Positions 26,501-37,929 of a DNA stretch of 64,000 nt are shown here, in pieces. A program made the position numbers and the translations under genes. Origin of the DNA: Spirodela intermedia. Its lineage: Eukaryota; Streptophyta; Magnoliopsida; Alismatales; Araceae. The stretch's first letter is position 1, and each line of letters begins with the position of its first letter. The stretch covers positions 2,850,501 to 2,914,500 of the forward strand of contig LR746281.1 in the NCBI GenBank assembly GCA_902729315.2, given 5' to 3'. Below the pieces are notes generated by a model. It worked only from the letters and a program-made list of their open reading frames with translations, ran no database searches and was not told where the DNA came from.

Positions 26501-28830
26501 TGGTCCCCATATTTTTGCTATCTCTAGTATCATCATCATAAGAAAATTCAAAGATAAATCTAAAAGAATATGATGGATGAACCATGAGTAAATTGTCTCA
26601 TCTAACGAATTAAGTGTTAATCTTCTAAATCACCTTCATGTTTACCACATTATTCTCACAACTTTCTCATGTTGACATGGTTACTTGTTAAGGACGTCAT
26701 TCCTAAAATTTAAGAATGTAATTATATCAACTGACCTATACCAGCCTATGGGATGCTGGATCAATTTTTCATAAACCGAAGCTAGATTTGTTAAACATAA
26801 AAGAACAAAACATTTATGAAGTATGGAAGTACGCTTTTTCACTATCGTCGATCATTCCATGCGTACATTGAGGCTTGTGTACACATACTTAAATGCTAAT
26901 TTGGTATCTTCCCACTTAATATTATTTTTACAAAACACCATTGATTCCTTCATATACACTTTAGAACTTTGTATATTCTGAAAGTCCACATCAAAATATT
27001 AGCATCAAACTTTTGTTCCATGTTTATGATAGGCATGAAATGACTTGATCAAGGTACTCTACTCAGAAAATGCATTATGTACATCAAGAAAACATTATGT
27101 TAAGATAATATTCAGTGAGTTGAGAGATTGACTTGGGACCAACATGCCATGAAAACCAGGGACTGTAGTTCATTGATATCTTCTGTCCACTCCTCTCTCC
27201 CTCTACTTGATTCTCTTCCTACCTTAATTTTTTTTCCACCATAAAAACTTGGAGTAATATAACTATATATAGATGTGCTCCATCTCAGCAGCAAGAGATC
27301 CAGGTCATTTGAAACAATAGGCCTTTAAATGAAAAAAATGATTGATTTTTAACTGTTTGTTGTTTGCTGAACCGAAACTTCTTGACTGATTGTGTTTTGG
27401 TTGTCATTTAATGTCTCAAATCCTTGTAATTTACCCTTTTTAATAATAAAATGACCATGTGCATGACTATAATAAATAAATAACCACTTGGGCTATATGC
27501 CCAATTATTATTCTAATGACCAAAAGAATTCAAATTAAAATATCATGCATATGGCACAAAATTTAGTGTGAAGTTGAAAAATCAGAGATTGTTCTTAAAT
27601 CCACAAAGAACAAGATCTATGCTTCTTGAATCTCCTAGGAATTTGGTAAATCACCCTGAATTCTCAAGGGAGAAGAAAAAATGAAATTTCTACCATTCAA
27701 AAACATGTGGTCATTCTTTGGTACATGACCTCTTAAATAGGCAAAAAATTAGTTTTTAGTTGCTTAAAAGTAAAATATAGTCAGAGAAAAAACTAATAAA
27801 AAGGAGGTGCTGGATTGAAACAAAGATTATTTTGCCTACTCAAAGAAAAAGTGTCCTAATAGCTAACCAACTACCCACAAAAATCATACTGGGGCATTCA
27901 ATATTTTTTTTCCTTTTTTAAAGCCCCTCTAAGCTACATCTTCTAAGCTAGTTAACTGTTTGGGATGTTGGACTGCTCTTTTCTACCTTTTGTATTTCTT
28001 GACAATCTGTTCTAAATCATAATTTCACATAAAACAATTGTCCCAACAAGTGTCATGCGAGCTCGAAAAAATCTCACAATATATAACCCTGCCCAAAAAA
28101 TGCTTGTTGTCACACAATAAATATCACATTCCTACGACTGTTGGGAGAAAAAAGGCAATTACATGAGACCCAAATCCTTAATGGACATGCTCTAGTTGAA
28201 GGCCAAAAGTGACATGTCTGCGAGAAAAACGTGCATCCCAAGGACATGGATGGAATTAGCCGGCCCACTAATCTATCACCCAATCCAACTTAGGATGGTT
28301 ATTGTTTCAATTATATCTTGTATAGAATAGCAGCAAAAAGAGTAGACGAGATTAATGGCTATATTGGAGATTAATGCACGATCAGCAAGCTTTTCTCTCA
28401 ATGGCCATGACCATTCTCTATGCCATCTTATAACTATAGTGATTGATCAAGTCCTTCACATTTTCCTCACATGATGTCCCAGCTCCTAGGAACGAATGGA
28501 CTAATGGTAACCACATTTTCAATTTTGTTTACCTCTATTATTTCTGATCTCCTTAGAGAAAAATCCAAGGAGAATAGTGATTTGGGCAAAAATATGTGTA
28601 GGGGCCCCAATAGGCATTACATACTCAAGGCACAAGAAATGAGCCCGTAGAGACCAGCAGCCCACCATTGAAGGACCATTCTACCTTTGTGAGGGAAGGT
28701 TATACCGGTCCCAAAAGAGAAAAAGGAAAAGTGTCATTTTCATTGTAAGGAGGAAAAGTCATTCTTAGATCTTCTTATCACTATTTAACCATGGAGTTTA
28801 TCATCAGAATGAAGGGGGTTCATTAATCTT
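23600..28830. other. AT-rich intergenic DNA with eroded repeats
   Basis: No gene supported. Around 24800-25330 the text (AAGAGGGAGGGGTGAATTAG, followed by stretches about petal-length repeats of cytosine-poor sequence) resembles the LTR text seen again near 57390 and 61760, suggesting an old SIRE-like copia LTR. Otherwise nothing specific was recognised. Confidence 0.4.
24760..25330. repeat. Probable SIRE-like copia LTR remnant
   Basis: A block containing AAGAGGGAGGGGTGAATTAG and then CACCTAAAATTTTTCTT resembles the blocks near 57390 (AGGGAAGGTGAGGGTTAAATTC) and 61757 (AGAAGGAGGGAGTTAAATTG, later CCTAAAATTTTCTTTTAG). Both of those adjoin copia pol or gag remnants. Boundaries were not determined. 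Confidence 0.35.
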
Positions 28831-28839
28831 GTATTAGAG

Positions 28840-29409
28840 CGTCAAGAAATGGTGTCAAAGCTACAAGAAATTCGTACAGAAGTATGGGAGAGGGAAATTT
28901 CAAAGGTGAAGAACAGACTAGTAGAGATAAAGGTCGAAATGAACGCATAGATGGATGGAATACACCAAGGAATGTTGCAGCTCATGCGAGTGAAAACAGA
29001 TCTATAGAATATTGTATGGAATCAACTAGTGGAAGAGAAATCCAGATAGAAGGAAGCAACAACAAGTCAAGGGAGAGATGCACCATGGGGATTATGCTAA
29101 TCAGAACATCCTAGGTATGAAGCGCCAATGGGTTATGTAGATGTTTGGAAAGGGGGTAGATGGTTGGAGCTCCTTGTACTCGATGGAAACAACCCTAGAG
29201 GGTGGATATACAAGACCTAGTTGTGCTTTGCAGTACAACCCATGACTAAGGAAGATAAATTATGGGTTGTAGGAGTGAGCTTCAAGGATGATGTCTTGGT
29301 AGATACCACTAGACTAACATTAGAAGTCCTTTTGTCAACTCATGAGGCCTCAAATATTAACTGATGGAGTGATTTGAGTCCACACAAGTAAGTAGTCTAT
29401 GTGAAAGAT
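28840..29409 (+). mobile_element. Ty3/gypsy-like gag remnant, left part (split by the copia element)
   Basis: With a few frame changes the plus strand reads as plant gypsy Gag: ERQEMVSKLQEIRTEVWERE near 28840-28900, then RWLELLVLDGNNPRGWIYKT near 29160-29220 and MTKEDKLWVVGVSFKDDVLV near 29240-29300. This matches the usual Gag order (coiled coil, then F-x-G-x-[ND]-P-x-GW, then an E-x-K block). It stops at the copia insertion point and continues at 36280. Confidence 0.6.
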
Positions 29410-29414
29410 TTTTA
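29410..29414. repeat. Target-site duplication TTTTA, left copy
   Basis: TTTTA directly precedes the TG start of the copia LTR and recurs at 36275-36279 directly after the CA end. Confidence 0.85.
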
Positions 29415-31498
29415 TGTTAAATTTGAAGGATCTTGTGTTGATGTAGATAGAGATGATAAAATATAATGAGAATGGATTGAAACCATACATGAATCTATGA
29501 AGGTGCAAGTATGAAGATGTCCTTTTAGATCAGCACAGGGGAGTTGACGTGACTCAGTCGTTGTATATTAAATCACGCAAATCTAAAATTTATAAAACTA
29601 GAAAATATGATTTTTTAAATATTTAGAAGTATTTCTGAACAAATATATTAATTATAATTTAATAAAACTTCCAAAAAGAGCAGTAATTTTCCAAGTCGAT
29701 CACAGGGATGTAATATAATATTTGGTAATTATTCAGATTTTTTATCAATGAATACGATTTTCTATGAATTTTATACTAGGAAAGAAAAAGGAAATATATT
29801 TAAAATTCACGAAAAAAGAAATAAGGGTGAGGACGTCAGGATGACGTCAGCACCCAGCGAACGCGAATCGGGCAGAAACAGAGTTCCGCCCGACGATTCT
29901 TACGTAAGCGATTACAAACTATTTAATTGATCAAATTAAGATCTGTAAAAGCCGGAAGAATCGTAATGAAATGAAGTATATCTGGGTAAATTTAAAATCA
30001 ACAAATTATCACTAAATGAAACGGAAATTAAGTTGAAAGCAGGAAAATAGAGTTCCGGCGTCGCGACGGCGATGTGTTGGCGATGCACCGGAATCCTGAG
30101 CGTTCGGGAGGATCGTCGTGCAGTGTCCATGGCCTCAAAGGCTCTCCTTGGACAAAGATGATGTGGGCAATCTCTAGATCTCCTTGTGAAGTCTAGAGAT
30201 TAATGAAAATAGGTCGTCGACTCGTCTCCAGTGGCTGTCACCCGACGGAGCGGAAAAACAGCGACTTTGCGGCTCTCCTGCGGCTGTCACCCGACGGAGA
30301 GGAGTTGGATGGAGGTGGGGCACGTGTCAGGGAGCTTCATCCTTAGGTCCCCATAGCAAGAGGAGGCTCTTCATCGCATTTGGTACACTCTCAGGAGGTG
30401 GCGACTCGTCTCCCAGTGGATCATCCTCTTCCCGACGATGGCTTGTTCGTCGATCAATCGGAGATGATTTACTCGATGGATTCGCGATCCTTTTATCGCG
30501 AATCGTTCAACAATTTTTAGTAGCAATGCTCCGCGAATCGCGTTGATGAGATTTTCACCGATGATCCAGCGATTCTCGTTGCTTAATCTTTCACCGGCGA
30601 TCTGCAGGAAAGTCGCGATAATCAGATAAAAATATATGACTTTTGACTCTGGGAGGATTTGAACCCGCGCTGGATGTCCGCCCCTTCTGAGGAAGGTGTG
30701 ATGTGGGTTTAGTCCCACATTGGTTGTGCGCCGATTTTTCGGACGAATATATAGTAATGTTACATTTCTAAGCAAAGTTCTTTCTTTTGCGTGTACGACC
30801 ACTCCTTGCCCCATAGCTGGCTGGCCACCGGTGACGTGGAAGGGGAGTGGCACACACGTGCCCCTATCGGTCCAAGCTGCTCGAGCCCCTGCTCGCGGCT
30901 ACTCCCTGACTGAGCTTCTGACCCGCTTGTGGGCCCGGCTGGCTGGTGAGTCTCCCTCATTTTGTCTTATTTTTATTTTTTATTTCTTTTTCTTCATTTA
31001 TCTCAAAAGCAAGACTGTAAAAATCATATAAATTCATGTAAAATCACATAATTACCTAAAAATTCACATTAATCAACTGAAAAACCACTTTTCACACTTT
31101 AACATAAATATAAGTCTATTTATCATGAGTTAAGGCTAAAACTATATTATTTACTAATTATTAACTCATGATAATGAAGACTTATCAGGAGTCATCTAAT
31201 GACTTATTCTAGAGAGATGGGATGTTATAAGAGTGATGACGTGTGACCCAAGGATCATGACCCCTATTTATAGACAAGAGATGGTTAACCTCTTGGTGTC
31301 TTTTTCTAATTTAGTCCATCATAAAATTAGAACAAGATTTATTTTCTACATATATTTATATTTATGTACATACTTACAAGAGAGGTTGTAATCTCAACAC
31401 AAACTTCAATGAATCACTTTAAGTGGGATTAATTCAATGATAACCCCATAATATACAATTTATATATATAATTGTTCATATTGAGATTAATTTCAACA
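29415..31498 (-). repeat. Copia 3' LTR, interrupted at 29545-31187
   Basis: Starts TGTTAAATTTGAAGG and ends TTAATTTCAACA. Outside the insertion it aligns end to end with 35830-36274, including GGATCTTGTGTTGAT, AATGAGAATGGATTGAAACC, TAGAGAGATGGGATG and AATGAATCACTTTAAGTG. The insertion point falls between matching halves (29415-29544 and 31193-31498). Confidence 0.9.
29545..31187. mobile_element. 1643-bp TG...CA insertion, probable solo LTR
   Basis: Begins TGACGTGACT and ends GACTTATCA. It is flanked by GGAGT at 29540-29544 and 31188-31192, a 5-bp target duplication that is absent from the uninterrupted LTR at 35830-36274. TG/CA ends and a 5-bp TSD are the marks of an LTR retroelement. No gag/pol and no pair of terminal repeats is visible, so a solo LTR left by recombination is the simplest reading. 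Inside are AT-rich ends, a GC-rich middle, a twice-repeated GGCTGTCACCCGACGGAG (about 30235 and 30284) and a TATA-like GAATATATAG at about 30745. Confidence 0.75.
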
Positions 31499-31510
31499 AT
31501 CTCTCACTTT
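31499..31510 (-). other. Polypurine tract of the copia element
   Basis: On the minus strand the sequence reads AAAGTGAGAGAT immediately before the 3' LTR start (TGTTGAAATT). Such a purine run primes plus-strand DNA synthesis in LTR elements. Confidence 0.7.
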
Positions 31511-31919
31511 GATAAAATATATATGATAACTTAATATTGTACATTATGACCTTATGAATTCAAATTTTTTGTTATCATTGTCAAAGATATCTCTAATAAT
31601 CTTGTCCATTATTATACCAATATAGAACTAAAGGAGTTTTTATTCACATTTTTTGCATAACTGAACTCACAATAATCACGTATATCGATATAATGAACAA
31701 CATAGATCCAATATGAATATGTAGTATAGAAATTACATGAAATGTGACTCATATATGTATATTTCTAAGTCCTCCTTATTCTAAATAGAGATCAAACAAC
31801 TACATTTAGAGAGAATAATTCTAAACTTTATTCATGTATGAAATAGTCAAAGTATATGTTTATAACTATATGAGCATCAAATATAAACTCATATTAAAAT
31901 TATATATCCTCATTAGGTA

Positions 31920-33170
31920 TTACACCCATATGAGCAACATGCTCATGAAAAACCTTTGGTGACAGTCTCTTAGTAAATGGATCTACTACCATAGAGTTTG
32001 TCGTAATATGCTCAATAGACATTTGGCCACTCTGAACTCTTTATTTAATAACTAAAAACTTGATGTCTATATGTTTAGACTTCGTCAAGCTCCTATTATT
32101 ATTGAAAAATATAATGGTTGATTTATTATAAAATTTATACCTCCTAGACCTTTACGGGTATCCAACAAAGTAGCAATTAACTATTTTCGAGTCAAGTTTT
32201 CTTTCATTAGGTCTGTAAGGTCTTGTCTCTGTTGAACAACCCTAAATGTGCAAATACTTTAAATTAAGCTTATTATCTGTCCAAAATTCATAAGGAATTT
32301 TAATAGTTACCTTAGTTGGAACCCAATTAAGCAAATAGGTTACAGCCTTTAGTGCTTCTCCCTAGAGGTTATCTGATATGATAGATTGACTAATCAGACT
32401 TCTTATCATATCTTTAAGTGTTCTGTTTTGTCGTTCAACAACATTATTCATGTTAGGAGATCCTTACATGGTGTATTGTGGGACGATACCACATTATTCT
32501 AAAAATTTAATGAAAGGTCCTGAATGTTGTTCACCTCATCCATCATATCTATTGTAGTATTCACCATTACGGTCTGATTTGATGACCTTTTAATCCATTT
32601 GTTGAGTTGATTCTCAACTTTGACCTTATATTTTTTACACACATCGAGTGATTGAGATTTTTGATAAATAAGATACAATTAATCAAATTGAGAATAATCA
32701 TTTATGAATGTAATAAAATATAATTGACTTTCCAAGAGGCCGTAAGGAATGGTTCACAAATATCCATGTATTAGTTCTAAGACATCTGAAACTCGATTGA
32801 CACTTATTTTCTTTATGTTTGTTCTTTTCTCCTTGATACATTTGATACAAGTGTCAAAATCGTTATAATCAAGTGGGTCAAGAATTCTATCAAACACGAG
32901 TCAATTAATTTTCTTTTTAGAGATATGACCTAATCTCTAGTGTTATAATAAAGTGAAATTCTTATTAATTAATTTTCTTTTTGTACTCTTAAACTGATAT
33001 GCAGGATTTCATTAGAAGAAATAATTATGTCAAGTATAGGTTATCATGACTTAATAAAGCACCGGTATCAATGTGATTTGAATCATCAAAAAGACTAAAT
33101 TTTCTAGTTCTAAATAGATAACTATAACTAAATTTATCTAAATTAGAAACAAAAATCAAATTCTATCTAA
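31920..33170 (-). pseudogene. Copia pol remnant: integrase joined directly to RNase H end
   Basis: Reading minus, the GAG-pre-integrase and integrase core can be followed with several stops: RLGHISKK (about 32920), DPLDYNDFDTCIKCIK (about 32840), GEYYNRYDG (about 32550), VVERQNRTLKDMIRS (about 32430) and the C-terminal RPYRPNERKLDSKIVNCYFVGYP (about 32160-32240). Only a few bases later, at about 32110-32130, the text becomes NNNRSLTKSKHIDIKFLVIK and then SPKVFHEHVAHMGV (about 31930). That is the very end of RNase H. The reverse transcriptase and most of RNase H are absent. Confidence 0.8.
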
Positions 33171-33303
33171 AATACGGTACAAGTCTCAGTCAAATCCAAA
33201 TAATGACTAGTCTTTAATAATAACCTAAAAGTCCATATTGCCTCCACTATTATTGCATTGTCATCACCCGAATAGATGTATCTTTCATCATCAATTGATT
33301 TCA

Positions 33304-34130
33304 TTATTGCATGGACACACTTATGTGAATGGTAACACCAGAATCTATCCATGATGTGTACAAAGGTACAAAAGTTAAATTAATTTCTGAATAAACCAAA
33401 GTGAGAAGGTCACCTTTCTTTGTATGCCAAGTATGATACTTTGTATAATATTTCTTAATGTGTTCACCATGCTTGCAAAAGAAACAAGTAGATTCCTTAT
33501 CTTGCTTTATTTCTTGTTTCTTTAATAGTGGTCCACTTGTAGCTTTATTGTCCATAGACCTTTTCTTGATTTTATTTTTAGAGGTCATGGCCAAATAAAC
33601 ACTCTTATGTCTATCTTGTTTCAACCTTTCTTCTTCTTGCACACAATATGATATGAGCTCATTTAAGGACCATTTGTTCATTTGACAATTATAGCTCACC
33701 TTAAATTAATTGAATTATGTAAGAAGAGAAATCAAAATTAAGTTGTACTAGTAGATCTTCAAATAGCTCTAACTTTAATGTCTTTAGTTTTGATGTAAGA
33801 TGAGATATCTCGAGAATGTATACTATTATATTTTCCTTGCCTTTATACTTTATAGGAATAAGTTTTTCTAAAATCGTACTTGTTTTGATCTTATTGTTCT
33901 TAGTAAAAATTTTCTCAAGTTCTTCAAGAAAAATTCTTACTATAGTGGCCTCTTCAAACAAAGTGTCCCTGAAGACTTCTAGAATGACATGCTTCATGAT
34001 TATAAAACTCATGCAATTCAATTGATCCCACTTAGCCATATCTCTTTTGTCCTCATGAGAACTATCATAACGTTCTCTTTCTATGTCTTCAAGTTTGCGC
34101 CATTTAACATAGGAATAGAGTTTATCTAGA
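33304..34130 (-). pseudogene. Copia gag remnant with zinc knuckle
   Basis: Two open pieces, 33701-34039 and 33304-33699, are parts of one Gag broken by a frameshift and stops near 33700. Conserved text includes RDMAKWDQLNCMS at the start, KYKGKENI in the middle, KWSLNELISYCVQEEERLKQD, and a CCHC-like knuckle CFFCKHGEHIKKYYTKYH whose third Cys is replaced by Tyr. The text runs on into the start of the protease region (WIDSGVTIHIS), where the usual DSGAT has become DSGVT. Confidence 0.8.
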
Positions 34131-34854
34131 CAGAAATAATAGAAGCATAACTTGAAACTGTATACAAAATAATATAAAGTTCACATAAGTAATTTGATTT
34201 TCAAATAATGGTACTTCTCATCACAAGATATTGAGTGCAATATTAATACTTTATCTTTGAACAAAAATATTAACTGTAAGTAATATTTTGGTGTGACAAA
34301 TAAACATTGACAATAAACTTATGTCAAATAATAAATCTTTCTTTGGATCGACTTATTATTCACATGAAAATACTAAATAATTATCACATATTTATTATCA
34401 CAATTATATGTAATTTATAAAATACTAAACTTTTCTTTAGGTCAGTTAGTATCCACAAAATCACATACACAACATCTCATACGTTAGAAAAGTTAATATC
34501 CACAAGAGAGCCTACTTTGATAGGATGTTACTTCAAGTAATAATTCCAAAATATCACATGTACCAAAATTTGAATAATAATAGTTATTTGACATTTAATC
34601 ATACTCAATGTAAACATAACCATTGAAAATATCAAATAACTCTTAAAAAAATATAAAATAAAATCATCAAGAATATTTCAGAAATAAAATGATGTCGGAA
34701 ATAAATTATTTTATGTGCATGACGTTAGCACACCAAATGCTGATGTCATCATTATCATGTCATCTCCGTAGACCGGCGCGTTGGCTAACTAGATCAGCTT
34801 ATGCCGAGCCAGCATGCCATCTGGCTATCCGGCTCGCGCTGAGCCGATCACTCG

Positions 34855-34980
34855 AACCGGTGTGACCCGAGCTGCGTAACGGAACCGGCGTGAGCCGAGC
34901 CGCGGAACCGAACTGGCGCGAGCCGAGCCGCAGTCCTGAACCAGCGCAAGCCAACCCGTGGTCCCGAACTGGACACCAGA
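34855..34980. repeat. 28-bp tandem minisatellite in the copia leader
   Basis: Units start at 34855, 34883, 34911, 34939 and 34967, exactly 28 bases apart. The consensus begins AACCGGCGYGAGCCGAGCCG. Four full units and a partial fifth are present, with GC content far above the surrounding element. Confidence 0.85.
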
Positions 34981-34997
34981 ACCGGCACGAACGGTGT

Positions 34998-35175
34998 ATG
35001 AAACTGCCACGTGACGATTCCTCTCCCGTCGGGCACGCACCGAAAATGGTGCGGCCGTTTCGCGTGACGAACTGGCAGCCGGCGCCTGAAACGCCGCGTG
35101 ACAGTTCCTCTCTCGTCCGGCATGCACCGAAAAGGTTGCGGCCGTTTCACGCGGCGGAGCGGCACACGAACCGTC
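34998..35175. repeat. 89-bp tandem duplication in the copia leader
   Basis: TGAAACTGCCACGTGACG at 34998 and TGAAACGCCGCGTGACAG at 35087 begin two copies sharing TTCCTCTC-CGTC-GGCA-GCACCGAAAA and GCGGCCGTTTC in the same order. Confidence 0.75.
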
Positions 35176-35813
35176 GCACGAAGGAAGGAAAAATTAGGGC
35201 TTAGAACAGTCGGCCCAAGAATGGCCTTCTGTTCGAAAAACGGACCCGCATCGTTCGCCCCTCCCCTCCACGTCCTCCTCATTCCCGCCGATTTCCAGAA
35301 GGCCTGGAAACCATCTTTCGGCGAGAGGAAGAGGAAGAACCAAGGTGATTAGGGGCGTGCGGAAGCCGCCGCAGCCCTTCGCCTCAAGTCCTTGCGGAAT
35401 CGTTCGACGTCGGCCTACACCTCTTTTTCGCCTTACAGAGCCCTCCGGCATCCATACCTTCCGGAAGCGCCATCCATCGCTCTCCAGTCTCCCGTCCGAC
35501 GACGGAAAGGGGAAAGAGGAATGGCTGGGCCGCTCCTAGAGTCTACGATTTCTAAATGGAAATCTTTCTTCGGGAAAAGAGAGGAAGAGAGGTGTGTGGA
35601 AACCACCACTCCTCCTCTGCAGGGAAAGAAGAAGAGTCAATAGACCCATCTAAACGGCTTGCACGGCCCATTAATCCGTCCATGGTAAGGTTGAAACCTT
35701 ATGATTTCCACAATGGACGCCTAGAGTCCATTCTCAAAACAAGGCATCAAAATGATACCATGATGAACGAAAATTAATGAAAAAAATGTCATTCTTCAAA
35801 AAGTCAACACATT

Positions 35814-35827
35814 TGACTTTGATACCA
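35814..35827 (-). other. Primer-binding site of the copia element
   Basis: Two bases inside the 5' LTR the minus strand reads TGGTATCAAAGTCA, matching the usual plant copia site complementary to initiator methionine tRNA (TGGTATCAGAGC) with one change in the core. Confidence 0.8.
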
Positions 35828-35829
35828 CT

Positions 35830-36274
35830 TGTTAAACCTGAAGGATCTTGTGTTGATAGTAGATGGAGAATGATAAAACATAATGAGAATGGATTGAAAC
35901 CATACTTAAATCTATGAAGGTGCGAGTACAAAGATGGCCTTTTGGATCAGCATAAGGAAGTCATCCATGACTTACTTTAGAGAGATGGGATGCTCTAAGA
36001 CTGACTTACGATGTGTGACCTAAGGATCATGAGTTCCTATTTTTAGGCAAGAGGTGGTTAACCTCTTAATGTCTTTTTTCAATCTAGTCCATCATAAAAT
36101 TGAAATAAAACCTAGTCTCTACACATATTTATATTAATACTCATACTTACAAAAAAGATTGTAATCTTAAATACTTAAACTCTAATGAATCACTTTAAGT
36201 GAGATTAATTCAATAATAATCTCATAGTATATAATTCATATATACAATTGTCCATATTGAGATTAATTCTAACA
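35830..36274 (-). repeat. Copia 5' LTR, intact, 445 bp
   Basis: In plus-strand order it starts TGTTAAACCTGAAGG and ends GATTAATTCTAACA. It aligns with both halves of the interrupted left LTR and is followed by the TTTTA target duplication. Confidence 0.9.
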
Positions 36275-36279
36275 TTTTA
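36275..36279. repeat. Target-site duplication TTTTA, right copy
   Basis: Directly follows the CA end of the copia LTR and equals 29410-29414. Confidence 0.85.
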
Positions 36280-36520
36280 AACATTAAGTAGTTAGCTTTG
36301 GTCTCAAATTACGGAAGAGATTTCAAACTCATGTTATCATCCAAGGAAGGGTTACCAAAAGAACTCCTTGATATCACCTTATAAAAGGGCTTAAGCATGA
36401 GGTTCGCATGGAAGTTAAGTTTCACAATCTCATAAGCATGAAGAAAGTTATGTGAATGACATAGTTGGTCAAGGAATGAAACCCTTTGGCCAGCTTTAGA
36501 AACAACAAGATCAAAGCTTG
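36280..36520 (+). mobile_element. Ty3/gypsy-like gag remnant, right part
   Basis: Past the copia element the plus strand again reads like gypsy Gag: LSSKEGLPKELLDITL followed by a stop and KGLKHEVRMEVKFHNLISMKK, corresponding to the conserved GL-x-x-E-[IL]-x-x-EV block near the Gag C-terminus. This is the continuation of 28840-29409. Confidence 0.55.
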
Positions 36521-37929
36521 AAAAAAATGTGAATGAAAAATCTCACATTTCTATTTATGAAATTTTGAATGAATTTTTCTTCAATGTGATTTCATCATTT
36601 TCAATATCTCATAATTTTCCTTTAAACCTTTGCATTCCTTTCCATGAACTTGTATCAAGAAAGTGCACATTTGTTAGTTATCTAACAAAAAATAACTTGA
36701 AGTTCCATGTTCATTTTGTGAACATATTGTCTTCAAATATATAAACCAGTTTTTACTTCAGAAAAATAAGTATAATACCATCTTATGTTGCATAACTAGA
36801 CATCATATTTAAAAAGCACAATAAATTTGATGGTGAGAGTGGTATAAAAGGTGATACTATGATGTAGAAGAGGAAAATCAAATTTAATTATATAGAGTAA
36901 AAGCTTGAATGGTTTTTTAGGCATAGTTCTAGAAGGGATGCTTGTCATATATGTAGAAAAGTTTGACAAATGTTTGGAAGGTATGTTGTGAGGTGCCTTA
37001 TTATAGTGTAGCATATACTTTTTTATGCATTTAAATGGAGGACTAAAGATATGAATGAGGATAGCCATGAAGATATGAATACGTAAGCTTGAACTGAGTG
37101 AAGATGCTGGAAAATCAAACTAAAAGAGAGTTGCCCCTAGACATCAAGTAGAATGATCATAATGATTAGCCAAATGGTCTTGTGAGAACTAGAAATAGCC
37201 AAATATATTCCGTATGCCTAATTTATTCAAAATTTTTGTGAGAAAAAGGATTCCAAAAACTTATTGGCTTTGAGAGCCCAAGTAGTTTTGATGATGACAA
37301 AACATATAGAAGGGTATAATGGAAATCTAAAAAAAGTAGAACTGTCTTGTGATGATCTAGATCATTTAGATGTCAATGGACCTTAAACCAATTAAAATGA
37401 ACCCACTGGAAGAGTACACACTTCAAATGATTAAATAATGTTTTGGATGTGATTTTTTGCTATATATCTCATTGGAAGGATAGTTGAAAATATGAAAACA
37501 ATACAAAAGTAGCATCAAAATTCAATTTTTTTTCAATAAATTGTACAAGATTAATGAACATTTAAGAATTATATGAAAAAAAATGGATGAATTTTTAGTC
37601 ATGGCAAATGACTTTTGGAAGACTCAATATACATCAAATAAAAAGAGCATTTTGTCACATCATACATTTGAGTGAAAAAGGGAAAGAAAAATGGGAGAGA
37701 GCCATATAAACTATCTTCATCTTTTCAGAAGTTCACAAGAGAAATCAAAATACTTCAATTTTCTAAATAAAATATTTTGACTAGTGTTCAAGCTATCAAG
37801 GACTCCACCTTGAATTACCCCTTCCACATTTTCAAATAAACGAAATCAATAAGATCATTTATGGGTAAGTCTATATGACAGTATTTTTTATTCTCAGCAT
37901 GTTCTTTAGTTATTTTGAGCAAGTAAATC

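Larger units (their letters stand above)
29415..36274 (-). mobile_element. Ty1/copia retrotransposon, decayed, lacking reverse transcriptase
   Basis: The element is bounded by TG...CA LTRs and TTTTA target duplications. It reads on the minus strand: 5' LTR 35830-36274, primer-binding site at 35814-35827, GC-rich leader about 34740-35800, gag about 33304-34130, integrase about 32120-33170, the last part of RNase H about 31920-32115, polypurine tract 31499-31510, then the 3' LTR (29415-31498, split by an insertion). Several stops and frameshifts break every gene, so it cannot encode a working set of proteins. The reverse transcriptase is entirely missing. The left LTR without its insertion is about 436 bases against 445 for the right one. 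Confidence 0.9.

Noticed and set aside
30651-30666. Possible tRNA gene (GGGTTCAAATCC on the minus strand)
   Set aside because: The T-arm does not pair and no acceptor stem, D-arm or A box could be laid out around it.
34848-35282. 144-codon minus frame in the copia leader as a gene
   Set aside because: Arg/Pro-rich frame through the 28-bp and 89-bp repeats; lies between primer-binding site and gag, so it is better explained as leader.
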